This document shows, in pieces, positions 8,617 through 18,148 of a stretch of DNA of 52,026 bases; the first letter of the stretch is position 1; each line of letters opens with the position of its first letter. This stretch comes from RGIG5057 sp036653755 (GTDB lineage Bacteria; Bacillota; Clostridia; TANB77; CAG-465): positions 1 to 52,026 of the forward strand of contig JAVVTJ010000004.1 in assembly GCA_036653755.1 (NCBI GenBank). Direction: 5' to 3'. A model generated the notes under the pieces. The model had not been told where the DNA came from, ran no database searches, and saw nothing but the letters and a program-made list of their open reading frames with translations. Made by a program: the position numbers and the translations under genes.

Positions 8617-9606
8617 TTATTTTACTTCATTTTTAGAACTACCATTTTTAAATATTTCTTCTATATTACTAAATGTAGTACTTACTATTTTATCTAATGC
8701 CTCTTTAGTAAAAAATGCTTGATGTGATGTTATAACAACATTTGGCATTGATAAAAGTATTGATAAATCTTTATCTCTTATATATGAATTTGACATATCG
8801 TTTAAAAAATACTCTTCTTCATCTTCATAAACATCAAGACCTAAACCACCTATATTTCCTTTTTCTAATGTTTCAATTAAATCATCAGTTTTAATTAATT
8901 TGCCTCTACTTGTATTTAATATAATAACTCCCTTTTTCATTTTATCTATATTTTTTTTATTTATAATTTGATTAGTCTCTTTTGTAAGAGGACAATGAAG
9001 AGATATTATATCTGATTTTTCAAATAATTCATCTAAACCTACATATTTAAAACCTAATTTTGTAGCTGCATTTTCATCCTTAAATAAATCATAAGCTATA
9101 ACATTAGTTCCAAAACCTTTCATTATTTTAATAAAAACTCTACCTATTCTTCCAGTACCTATTACACCAACAGTTTTTTCATTTATATCAAACCCTAACA
9201 ATCCATCTAAAGAAAAATTATATTTTTTTGTTCTTTGATATGCTTTATATATTTTTCTATTTAAAGCAAGTAACAAACCTACTGTATGTTCTGCAACTGC
9301 ATATGGAGAATAATCAGGAACTCTTACAACTTTTATTTTACTTCCAATATTTTCTATATCAACATTATTAAAACCAGCACATCTTAGTGCAATTAATTTT
9401 ACACTTCCTGTTTCTAATATACTAATTACTTCTTTGTTTATTACATCATTTACAAATATACACACTACATCAAAATCTAATGCTAATGGCGCAGTTTCAG
9501 CTGTTAATTTATTTTTAAAGTATGTAATTTCATAATTATATTTTTTATTATATTCACTAAAAGAATATTTATCATATTCCTTTGTATCAAAAAATGCTAT
9601 TTTCAT
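8617..9606 (-). CDS. ldhA: D-lactate dehydrogenase (D-2-hydroxyacid dehydrogenase family)
   Basis: This enzyme reduces pyruvate to D-lactate with NADH, regenerating NAD for glycolysis. The 329 residues match the family. The Rossmann motif GTGRIG (150-155) is followed by Asp173, favouring NADH. The catalytic set is Arg234 (NTSRG), Glu261 (DVYEDE) and His295. The signature SHQAFFT around that His is typical of fermentative LdhA rather than of glycerate or phosphoglycerate enzymes. AGGAGATGATAAA precedes the ATG. It stands alone between the Rel gene and the broken dinD, with about 85 bases to Rel. A glycolysis cluster lies 9 kb away, so a lactate-forming fermentation is a reasonable inference. 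Confidence 0.92.
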   Translation of the reverse strand: MKIAFFDTKEYDKYSFSEYNKKYNYEITYFKNKLTAETAPLALDFDVVCIFVNDVINKEVISILETGSVKLIALRCAGFNNVDIENIGSKIKVVRVPDYSPYAVAEHTVGLLLALNRKIYKAYQRTKKYNFSLDGLLGFDINEKTVGVIGTGRIGRVFIKIMKGFGTNVIAYDLFKDENAATKLGFKYVGLDELFEKSDIISLHCPLTKETNQIINKKNIDKMKKGVIILNTSRGKLIKTDDLIETLEKGNIGGLGLDVYEDEEEYFLNDMSNSYIRDKDLSILLSMPNVVITSHQAFFTKEALDKIVSTTFSNIEEIFKNGSSKNEVK

Positions 9607-9755
9607 TATTTTATCATCTCCTAGTTATTCCATTATTTTTCCAATTATATTATTTGTTTATTATACAAAGTTATTTGAAAATTTATATTTGTTGTACTTA
9701 GTTTTTCTTCTGCTGGCTTATTTCTTCTCTTTTTTAATATATATTTTTAGCCATA

Positions 9756-10547
9756 TTATTCACTTTCTTTAATCCCTAATTTTTTCTTTGATTTTTCAAA
9801 TTCTTTTAAACTTTTCTTCGGCGTTATCATTTTTTCTGGCATAATTCCACCAATATCTGTAATTGCCTTTCTCACCTTTAATATTATCTCTAATTAGTTT
9901 TTGTTTAGTTTGATTTATTCTGAATAAATTTGCAACTAATTCATCTTCATTCATATTATCTAAAATATCTTCTCTATATCGAAGTTTTTTCTTTTGAAAA
10001 TATCATCTGCAGTTTCTCCATTATATAATCCTTTATATCCTGCATTATAAAATTCCGCCATATTTTTTACGCCTGTAGCTGAAGCTAATTTTTGAAGTGT
10101 ATAATTTCCTTGTCTTGTTAATTTTCTTTGATAAGCTCTCTTTTCATCGTCCGTAAGTAAATCATATTCTTGTTCTGTTATTTCTTGTTTTCTTGTTTGA
10201 ATAGCAAAATATGTTTGTCCAATTGCAACAACTTTTTTATTTGGATCTGCGTTTTGCACAATCAGATAGCATATATATCTTGATAATTTATAATCTTTAA
10301 TATATTCTTCCTTACCTTTTCCAGTTTTTATTGGCTTGTTGACTTCAACAACCCACTCTTCATTTTTTGAAATACTATTTTCTGCAGATATAATTGCCTT
10401 TTTAATTACTTTTTCAAAATTTCTCCATTCTTTATACTCTAGCACTTTTTGTAATTCTCTAGCATACCAATATTCATTTCCAAGTTCGTCAATATGTTTT
10501 ATATCTTCAAAATTCTTGTCAGTATATTTATTCTCAATTTGTTCCAC
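9756..10547 (-). pseudogene. dinD: DinD-like (DNA damage-inducible protein D) gene broken by two frame changes
   Basis: The first 195 codons (GTG start) match DinD: WYARELQKVLEYKEWRNF, LSRYICYLIVQNADPNKKVV, GQTYFAIQTRKQE, AGYKGLYNGETADDIFKRK. The frame then ends at a TAG near 9960. Adding one A to the A6 run near 9986 restores the expected continuation LRYREDILDNMNEDELVANL. A second shift plus loss of about a dozen codons precedes the recognisable tail VRKAITDIGGIMPEKM...SLKEFEKSKKKLG, ending at TAA 9756. In E. coli DinD interferes with RecA filaments; here the gene is probably dead. The ribosome site is distant from the GTG. DinD genes are often accessory or prophage-linked. Two independent breaks argue against a single sequencing error. 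Confidence 0.85.
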
Positions 10548-10781
10548 TATTTATAACCATTCCTTTCTACTTTCACTCTATTTAGGACAAAATAGAATAA
10601 AAATTTTAATTGATTTTATAAGAAAAATATTGTATAATTATTTTGATTAAAATATATTGCTACTAATCCTAAATATATTCGTAATATAACTGACAAAAAG
10701 CTAATAAGAAAGATGCTATATGTTATCTACAAACGAATCTTTTAATTTTTCATATTTTACTTTTAAATTATTCTTTAACTA

Positions 10782-13700
10782 TTAACATTTCTTTATGTTT
10801 TCTTCTCCAAACCTAGATTTAAGTTCAGACATAATATCATCATTACCATTTAGCCATAAACTTCTATTTAATAATTTTAATTTATTTGTTCCTTCATAAA
10901 AAATATATACCGGAACTGTTCCATAATACTCATTTGAAAGTTCATCTACAATATCAATTACATTTTTTTCTAAATTTAATTTATCTTTTGGAAGTTTAAT
11001 ATATATTTTATCTTCTTTTGATATTTTAGTAATATCTGATATAATAATTTTAGGTTTTTCATCTTCTTTTATACTTACTTTTCCTTTTATTTTAACAATA
11101 TTACCAATTTCAAGTAATTTATATAAACTATCAAATGAAGCAGGAAATAGTATAAGTTCAACACTTCCATACATATCTGAAAGCTGAGAAAACATCATTT
11201 GTTTGTTGTTTTTCGTATAAAATATTTTACTATTTTCTATTATACCACATATAACAACTAATTTTGAATCATAACTTTCTTCTTTTACTAAATTATCTTC
11301 ATCATTTTTATTAATTAATTCTTTTGTAGTAATTGTAGAATTTTTAGCAATATACTCACTATATTCATCAAGTGGATGACCTGATACGTATATTCCTATT
11401 ACCTCTTTTTCCATATCTAATAACTGCTTTTTATCTACAATTTTATTACTTTTTGTAATTGATATTTTATTTGGCTCATCAGTACTATCAAATAAATTAA
11501 GTTGATTTGCATAATTTTTTCTTCTACTAGAAACTATATTATCTAGTACAATTTCAAAATTATTTAATAAATCAATTCTACTTAAATTAGGTTCAATATT
11601 TTCAAAAGCTCCTGCTTTTATTAAAGATTCAATACATTTTTTATTAACATTTTCACCAGATACTTTTTCACAAAAATCTATAAAGCTTGTAAATTTACCT
11701 AATGTTTTTCTAATATTAATTATATCTGCAATAGCTCCTTCTGGTACATTTTTTATAGTTTCTAATGCAAAACATATTTTATCATCTAAAGCAGTAAATT
11801 TAGCTTCACTTTCATTTATATCTGGTCTTAAAATTTCTATCCCCATATCTTTACATTCAATAATATATTCTGGTATTTTAGTTAAATTTCCAAGCATACT
11901 ATTCATAGTAGCAGCCATAAACTGTACTGGATAATATGTTTTTAAATATGCTGTTTGATAAGATATAACAGCATATGATGCAGCATGAGATTTATTAAAT
12001 GCATATTTTGCAAATTCTGCAATTTCATCAAATATTTTGTTACTACTTATTTCATTAATGTTATTTTTTTTACAACCTAAAACAAAAACTTCTCTTTCTT
12101 TATTCATAACATCAATCTTTTTCTTACTCATAGCTCTTCTTACTAAATCAGCCCTACCTAAGCTATATCCCGCTAAATCTCTAAATATTTGCATTACCTG
12201 TTCTTGATATACCATACAACCATTTGTTGCCTCTAAAATAGGTTTTAAAGCTATATCTGTATATTCAATATTATCTACTTGCAATTTATTTTTTATATAT
12301 TTTGGAATCTGATCCATAGGACCTGGTCTATACAAAGAAATAACAACAATTATATCTTCTAAACAATCTGGTTTTAAAGCTTTCATTAACTGTTTTAGTC
12401 CTTCACTTTCAAGTTGAAATACACCATTTGTTTTTCCTTCTGAAAGAAGTGAAAAAACATTTTTATCATTCATTTCTTTTCCAAAATCTACATCAATATT
12501 CTTTGATCTTTTGATTAATTTTATACAATCATCTATAACTGTTAAAGTTCTAAGACCTAAAAAATCCATTTTTAAAAGTCCTAACTGTTCTAATGTAGTC
12601 ATTGTATATTGAGTAGTTATAACATCTTGATTTAAATATAGTGGAACATAACTATCTACTCTATTTTTAGTTATAACAACACCTGCTGCATGAGTTGAAG
12701 CATGACGGGGCATACCTTCTGCTTTTATTGCTAAATCAATTATTTTTTTAGATTCTTCATCTGTTTCATAAACCGTAGCAAGTTCTTGATTTATTGTTAA
12801 AGCTTTATCAATAGTCATTTTTAACTCTTGTGGTATAAGTTTAGCAATCATATCCGCTTTTTGATATGGCATATCTAATGCACGAGCTATATCACGAACA
12901 GCAGCTTTTGCAGCCATTGTACCAAATGTTATAATTTGAGCAACATGAGCAGGAGTATATTTTCTTGATACATAATCAATAACTTCTCCTCTTCTTTCAT
13001 AACAAAAATCAATATCAAAATCTGGCATACTTACTCTTTCAGGGTTTAAAAATCTTTCAAATATTAAATTAAACTTTAAAGGATCAATATCTGTTATTCC
13101 AACTAAATATGCAGCTATACTACCAGCACCACTACCTCTTCCAGGTCCTACTGGTATACCATTTTCTTTAGCATAATTTACAAAATCTTGAACTATTAAA
13201 AAATAATCTATATATCCCATTTTATCTATAACAGAAATCTCATAATCAAGCCTTGTTTTTACTTTTTCTAAATATTCATCACTAAATTCGTTTTTATTAT
13301 ATTTTTTTAAAATACCATTATTACACATTCTTTTAAAATATTCTAAATGAGAAATATCTTCATCAATTTTAAATTCAGGAAGTATTGTACTTCCAAAATT
13401 AAACTGAACATTACACATATCAGCTATTTTAACAGTATTTTCTATTGCTTCTTTAAAATTACTAAACGACTGTAACATCTCATTTGGAGATTTAATATAG
13501 AATTCATTAGTAGGAAAACTCATTCTGCTTGGATCATTCATTGATTTTTTTGTTTGAATACACAATAAAACTTCATGAAAATCATAATCTTCTTTTGTTA
13601 AATAATGACAATCATTAGTAGCAACTAAACTAATACCTAACTGTTTAGATATATTAACCAAATTTTGATTAACAATTACTTGCTCACGTATACCGTTACT

Positions 13701-14225
13701 TTGCATTTCTAAATAATATCTATCTTTTCCAAATATATTTAAAAAACGTTTAGCAACATTTATAGCTACATCTATATCATTCATAACTATTTTTCTAGCA
13801 ATTTCACCTGCTAAACAACTAGATAAACATATTAATCCTTCGTTATATTTTTCTAGTATTTCCATATCAATTCTTGGCTTGTAATAAAAACCTTCAGTAT
13901 AACTTAACGATACTAATTTAATTAAATTTTTGTAACCTATATCATTCATAGCAAGTAATATCAAATGGTTAGGTTCAGTATCAATTTTACCATCTTTATC
14001 AAATCTACTTCTAGGAGCTACATATACCTCACAACCTACAATTAATTTAACACCTTTTTCACAACATTTTTTATATAACTCAACTACTCCAAACATATTT
14101 CCATGATCAGTAATTGCTACTTTATCCATACCAAGCTCTAATACTTTATCTACTAAATCATCAAGTCTATTTGCGCCATCTAAAAGACTATATTCTGTAT
14201 GCATGTGTAAATGTACAAAATCCAT
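10782..14225 (-). CDS. dnaE: DNA polymerase III alpha subunit (DnaE type)
   Basis: The 1147-residue product is a C-family replicative polymerase. Its order is PHP domain (HLHMHTEYSLLDGA, ITDHGNM at the amino end), palm with the catalytic PDFDIDFCYERRGEVI near residue 400 and GPGRGSGAGSIAAYL before it, fingers (SLYRPGPMDQIPKYI, CMVYQEQVMQI), a tandem helix-hairpin-helix region near 800, and an OB fold near 1000 (VVICGIIENSKI). It lacks the inserted exonuclease of PolC, so it is the DnaE class that in Bacillota extends primers alongside PolC. ATG follows AGGTGATAACAA. It has its own promoter and reads away from asd. Confidence 0.97.
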   Translation of the reverse strand: MDFVHLHMHTEYSLLDGANRLDDLVDKVLELGMDKVAITDHGNMFGVVELYKKCCEKGVKLIVGCEVYVAPRSRFDKDGKIDTEPNHLILLAMNDIGYKNLIKLVSLSYTEGFYYKPRIDMEILEKYNEGLICLSSCLAGEIARKIVMNDIDVAINVAKRFLNIFGKDRYYLEMQSNGIREQVIVNQNLVNISKQLGISLVATNDCHYLTKEDYDFHEVLLCIQTKKSMNDPSRMSFPTNEFYIKSPNEMLQSFSNFKEAIENTVKIADMCNVQFNFGSTILPEFKIDEDISHLEYFKRMCNNGILKKYNKNEFSDEYLEKVKTRLDYEISVIDKMGYIDYFLIVQDFVNYAKENGIPVGPGRGSGAGSIAAYLVGITDIDPLKFNLIFERFLNPERVSMPDFDIDFCYERRGEVIDYVSRKYTPAHVAQIITFGTMAAKAAVRDIARALDMPYQKADMIAKLIPQELKMTIDKALTINQELATVYETDEESKKIIDLAIKAEGMPRHASTHAAGVVITKNRVDSYVPLYLNQDVITTQYTMTTLEQLGLLKMDFLGLRTLTVIDDCIKLIKRSKNIDVDFGKEMNDKNVFSLLSEGKTNGVFQLESEGLKQLMKALKPDCLEDIIVVISLYRPGPMDQIPKYIKNKLQVDNIEYTDIALKPILEATNGCMVYQEQVMQIFRDLAGYSLGRADLVRRAMSKKKIDVMNKEREVFVLGCKKNNINEISSNKIFDEIAEFAKYAFNKSHAASYAVISYQTAYLKTYYPVQFMAATMNSMLGNLTKIPEYIIECKDMGIEILRPDINESEAKFTALDDKICFALETIKNVPEGAIADIINIRKTLGKFTSFIDFCEKVSGENVNKKCIESLIKAGAFENIEPNLSRIDLLNNFEIVLDNIVSSRRKNYANQLNLFDSTDEPNKISITKSNKIVDKKQLLDMEKEVIGIYVSGHPLDEYSEYIAKNSTITTKELINKNDEDNLVKEESYDSKLVVICGIIENSKIFYTKNNKQMMFSQLSDMYGSVELILFPASFDSLYKLLEIGNIVKIKGKVSIKEDEKPKIIISDITKISKEDKIYIKLPKDKLNLEKNVIDIVDELSNEYYGTVPVYIFYEGTNKLKLLNRSLWLNGNDDIMSELKSRFGEENIKKC

Positions 14226-14252
14226 TTGTTATCACCTACTTTTCTTTGATAT

Positions 14253-14281
14253 ATTATACTATATAACTGTGCTATTTTCAA
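14253..14281 (-). promoter_or_regulatory. Sigma-A promoter of dnaE
   Basis: TTGAAA (14276-14281) and TATAAT (14253-14258) on the minus strand are 17 bases apart, and the dnaE ATG lies 28 bases beyond the -10. Confidence 0.75.
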
Positions 14282-14421
14282 GGTAGATCTAAATTTATAT
14301 TTAGTTTAAATCTTATTTATAAATTAAAATATCTATTAATTTATATAGTATTCTACATATATGTATATAAAATAAGAATATTTTCATTATAACACAAATA
14401 TATATGTTATTAGGTGATTAT

Positions 14422-15417
14422 ATGATTAATATAGCAATTGTTGGAGCTACTGGTTTAGTAGGTCAAACATTTCTTAAAGTATTAGAAGAAAAAAAATTAG
14501 ATAAATATACATATACTCTTTTTGCTTCTAATAGATCAAAAGATAAATTAATACATTTTATGAATCAAGATTATATAGTTAAAGAACTAAATGAAGATTC
14601 TTTTAAAAATACTTTTTTTGATTATGCGTTATTTTCAGCTGGTGGAAATATAAGTAAAAAATTTATCCCTATTGCTAATGAAAGTGGAACTATTGTTATA
14701 GATAATAGCAGTTTTTTTAGAATGAATGATGATGTGCCGCTAGTTATTCCAGAAGTAAATGAAAAAGATATTTATACAAACAACAAGATTATATCTAATC
14801 CAAATTGTTCAACTATTCAAGCCGTTATGCCTATTAAAGCGTTAAATGATACTAATAAAATTAAAAGAATTATTTATTCTACATATCAAGCTGTATCTGG
14901 TGCTGGAAATAGCGGAATTTTAGATTTAAGAAATACAAGAAATGGAGAAAAAGCTAATAAGTTTCCTTATGATATAAGTAAAAACTGTATTCCACAAATT
15001 GATACTTTTTTAGAAAATGGATATACAAAAGAAGAAATAAAAATGATTGAAGAAACTAAAAAAATACTAAAAGAACCTAAACTACCAATAACTGCTACAT
15101 GTGTTAGAGTTCCTGTTGAAAATAGTCATAGTGAAAGTATAAATATAGAATTTGAAAATGAATTTAATATTGAAGATGTTATAAAAACTTTGAGTAATTT
15201 TAAAAATATATTAGTAGTAGATGATATACAAAATTTAAAATATCCAATAAATGAACTTGCAAATGATACTGATAAAGTATTAGTCGGTAGAATACGTAGA
15301 GATTTTTCTGTAAAAAATGGTATTAATATATGGGTTGTTGCTGATAATATACGAAAAGGATCAGCTACTAATGCAATACAAATTTTAGAAAAATTAATAG
15401 AAAAACAGACGAATTGA
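14422..15417 (+). CDS. asd: Aspartate-semialdehyde dehydrogenase
   Basis: Asd reduces aspartyl phosphate to aspartate semialdehyde with NADPH, the shared step to lysine, threonine and methionine (and to diaminopimelate or lysine for the cell wall). An earlier ATG at 14404 has no ribosome site. AGGTGA 6 bases before 14422 fixes the start MINIAIVGATGLVGQ. In this 331-residue form the nucleotide loop is at about 6-13. The catalytic Cys is at 129 (SNPNCSTIQ), followed by YQAVSGAGNSG. CVRVPVENSHSE carries substrate-binding Arg and His. It is one of the few plus-strand genes, stands alone, and is closed by an excellent terminator overlapping its stop codon. Confidence 0.96.
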   Translation: MINIAIVGATGLVGQTFLKVLEEKKLDKYTYTLFASNRSKDKLIHFMNQDYIVKELNEDSFKNTFFDYALFSAGGNISKKFIPIANESGTIVIDNSSFFRMNDDVPLVIPEVNEKDIYTNNKIISNPNCSTIQAVMPIKALNDTNKIKRIIYSTYQAVSGAGNSGILDLRNTRNGEKANKFPYDISKNCIPQIDTFLENGYTKEEIKMIEETKKILKEPKLPITATCVRVPVENSHSESINIEFENEFNIEDVIKTLSNFKNILVVDDIQNLKYPINELANDTDKVLVGRIRRDFSVKNGINIWVVADNIRKGSATNAIQILEKLIEKQTN

Positions 15418-15442
15418 AAAAATTCAATTCGTGTTTTTTTTA
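15409..15442 (+). terminator. Rho-independent terminator of asd
   Basis: ACGAATTGAA pairs perfectly with TTCAATTCGT around a 4-A loop and is followed by G and nine T. The left arm includes the asd stop codon. Confidence 0.93.
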
Positions 15443-15596
15443 CAAAGATATAAAGGTTCCAATTTCAAGTACAACTTTTTTTGTAAAATTCATATTCAAT
15501 TTAACCATCTTATCTAAAATAAAAATAGTATAATTTTTAAATTATACTATTTTACTAATTATACTTTTATTATTGAAAAACTATCATTTATGTATG

Positions 15597-16482
15597 TTAT
15601 ATTTTATTTATTTCGTCTATACTAAGACCTGTTACTTTACTTATTTCATTTATAGATATATTAATTTCTTTCATTTTTTTAGCAATATTTATTTTTTCTT
15701 CTTCCATACCTTTTTTGGTACCTTCTTCTATACCTTCTTTAGTACCATCATTATGTGCATGTTCTATTGCTGAATTATAATCAAGTTTTTTTAGTAATTG
15801 TACTGTGGCTAATCTTTTTATTGAATCATCTCCTGTTAGATATTTACATTTATCTACAGCTTCTTTTATTTCTTTATTTTTAGCCATAACTTCAATCACT
15901 TCCTCCTTGTTTTCCCCATCTAAACATATTAGCCATTAATCAAATTTATCATTTATATTATGTTTAATTTTTCTAAATTTATTTAATTCTATAAAATGAT
16001 ATTCAATTAAATCCGTCAATATATACTCTCTGTGTTTATCTAATACTAATATACCTTTATTATAACATTCATATTCTTCTGGTAATAATGAATAATTTAA
16101 TATATTTATCATTACCACTTTTTTTAATTTTTGGTATGATTCACTTGTAGCTAATTGCTCAGTCATTAATTTTGATGAGTAAAATACACTTCTTTGTATC
16201 ATATCTTTATTATCTATAACTTGCATCTCTATATCAACATATGTGTTAACACCCAAGTAATGCTAGTATATCTAATATTCCATTTTTTTCTGTTATGCTT
16301 GATTTTATCAAAGATGAATCTTTTTGCATTTTTATTTCTTTTATGTTTATTTTTAATATTGTTGATAAAAATGATATTAATATACTTTCACTACTACTAA
16401 ACACTTCTTTAAATAAAAAGTCTGATTTTAAACTTAATCCTAATCCACTTTGATCATATAATGTATTTTGTTTCTTTTCTAT
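15597..16482 (-). pseudogene. Decayed Rpn/PD-(D/E)XK nuclease (COG5464-type) gene
   Basis: Three pieces of one protein follow each other. The amino part (codons from about 16482) reads LKSDFLFKEVFSS and LISFLSTIL, then GILDI. The middle part (16256-15936) reads NTYVDIEMQVIDNKDMIQRSVFYSSKLMTEQL and FIELNKFRK. The tail reads MAKNKEIKEAVDKCKYL, then a low-complexity GTKEGIEEG stretch and ITGLSIDEI-type ending. This is the layout of Rpn-family recombination-promoting nucleases, with the D and ExQ of the active site. Breaks: the expected start codon after AAGGAAAAG is ATA, one base too many lies near 16250-16257, and an in-frame TAA sits at 15936-15938. Three lesions make loss of function nearly certain. 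Confidence 0.85.
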
Positions 16483-16771
16483 AACTTTTCCTTCTTAATT
16501 ATATCATACCTTGATATGTATTTCAATACTAATAGTGTATATTTTGTTCAAAGTTTATATAATCTTCAGAGAATTTTTTTAACCATTTTCTTTTTCGGAA
16601 ACTTTATACGAAATGTATATGAAAAAACTTTCTATAAAATGTTGAATACATTTTTTGAAATAAACTTTAAGCTAAATTACTTTAATTAGTATGTATATAT
16701 TAACACATCTATTTTATTAATTCAACCTTTTCATTTAAATTAATATACATCTCTTAAAACTAGACAATTTA

Positions 16772-18091
16772 TTACAATTTATTTGTTCTATTTATTTTTT
16801 TCGTTTTATTTATATATATTTCTTTACTTACAACAATCGAATTTTTTATTTTAAATTCTCTATTGAAGTAATCATAATATGTTCCTGGAACTATTAAGCC
16901 ATTGACTGTTAATAAATCTATACCGGATGTTCCTAGTAACTCTTCAGCAAGTTGCACGCAATTTGTATCTAGTACAAAATATGTTTTAAATTTTCCACTA
17001 TTAAATTTATAAAATTTAGCTTTTGTTGCATTATATAACCTACTTGCAAAATCTCTATATACTTTATTACTATTTAAACTACTAAGTGGAAACCACTCAT
17101 ATGTATCTTTTTTTATTTCATTATATTTATTTTCAATATCACTTTTTTGTTTATCATTTAATTTAATACCAAAAGACACAATATTTCTATTTGCATTATG
17201 ATTACAAAATTTAATATATTTTTCTTTTTCAGCTTCAAATAATACTCCATCACCTATTGAAGAATTAAGCTTAACTTTATCTTCATCATATGAACCATAT
17301 GATAAAACACATCCGTTTAATAATATATCTACATGTCCAAAACTATCTGTTAAACCTTCATTTATATGTATTAAAACTTCTATATCAGGTTTTGTATCTT
17401 CTTTTTTAAATATATATTTATCTAATGACTTTACTTCTAATATTTTATTTATTTCTTTTATAACAGCTCTTGGAATAAAGGCTGCAATAAATACAGGAAG
17501 AACTATTCTAATTCTGTTTTTTAATTTGTTTTTATATTTAACTGGTAATATTGTATCTATTCCATCTAAAAAATATGTTGCTCCTAATGATATGAAGTAT
17601 ATGCCAACAATTATATATGTAACTGCATCTCTAAACATAGGAAAAAATACAAGTATTATTAAAAAAATATATGTGGTAATTGTTCTTAATATTAAAAAAT
17701 TCTTACCTGGTAATTTATTTTCTGAATATATTAGTGAAGTAACTGTTTTTATTATAGAGTCAATAAATATATATGCAGTAAATAATATTGGAAATATCTT
17801 TATAAATATATCTGGGTTATATATATAAAATGTACCAAAAGCTATATTTAATATACATTGTAACATACTTATTAATTTGATTTTTATATTTTTTACAAAT
17901 ATATTTTGGAATATTCCAGATAATCCTATAATTATAAAAAAAGAAGAAACAAGATAGGTAATTATAGTTAAAAAGCTACTTGTTACATTAAGTATTAATA
18001 TTCCTATTATTATTAAAACTAAAGCTTGTACAATTATCCAAAAAGTAGAAAAATACTTTTCGCTTACTTTTATATATAATTTTTCTACCAA
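16772..18091 (-). CDS. HdeD-like membrane protein with a permuted NlpC/P60-like domain
   Basis: Residues about 10-210 hold six or seven hydrophobic helices with the spacing of the HdeD/DUF308 family. The last 200 residues are soluble. They contain GHVDILLNG (His253), a GDGVLFEAEKEKYIKFC segment, and LDTNCVQLAEELLG (Cys378). His first and Cys later is the order of circularly permuted NlpC/P60 (YiiX-like) papain-fold hydrolases, which act on lipids or amide bonds. The start is TTG 8 bases behind AAAGGGGG. It lies downstream of nothing obvious, is separated from eno by eno's own terminator, and faces the dead Rpn gene. The domain assignment is from motifs only and the substrate is unknown. A 289-base stretch at 16483-16771 downstream holds no gene I can support. 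Confidence 0.7.
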   Translation of the reverse strand: MVEKLYIKVSEKYFSTFWIIVQALVLIIIGILILNVTSSFLTIITYLVSSFFIIIGLSGIFQNIFVKNIKIKLISMLQCILNIAFGTFYIYNPDIFIKIFPILFTAYIFIDSIIKTVTSLIYSENKLPGKNFLILRTITTYIFLIILVFFPMFRDAVTYIIVGIYFISLGATYFLDGIDTILPVKYKNKLKNRIRIVLPVFIAAFIPRAVIKEINKILEVKSLDKYIFKKEDTKPDIEVLIHINEGLTDSFGHVDILLNGCVLSYGSYDEDKVKLNSSIGDGVLFEAEKEKYIKFCNHNANRNIVSFGIKLNDKQKSDIENKYNEIKKDTYEWFPLSSLNSNKVYRDFASRLYNATKAKFYKFNSGKFKTYFVLDTNCVQLAEELLGTSGIDLLTVNGLIVPGTYYDYFNREFKIKNSIVVSKEIYINKTKKINRTNKL

Positions 18092-18110
18092 AATATTTTC
18101 CCCCTTTTAT

Positions 18111-18140
18111 AAAAATACTCACTACATAATATAGTGAGCT
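18111..18140 (-). terminator. Terminator after eno
   Basis: Reading leftwards, CTCACTA pairs with TAGTGAG around a 7-base loop and is followed by TATTTTTAT. Confidence 0.8.
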
Positions 18141-18148
18141 ATTTTAAA

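Noticed and set aside
14282..14403. Lysine riboswitch or T-box before asd
   Set aside because: The leader is too short and AT-rich, and shows no T-box AGGGTGG or lysine-riboswitch core.
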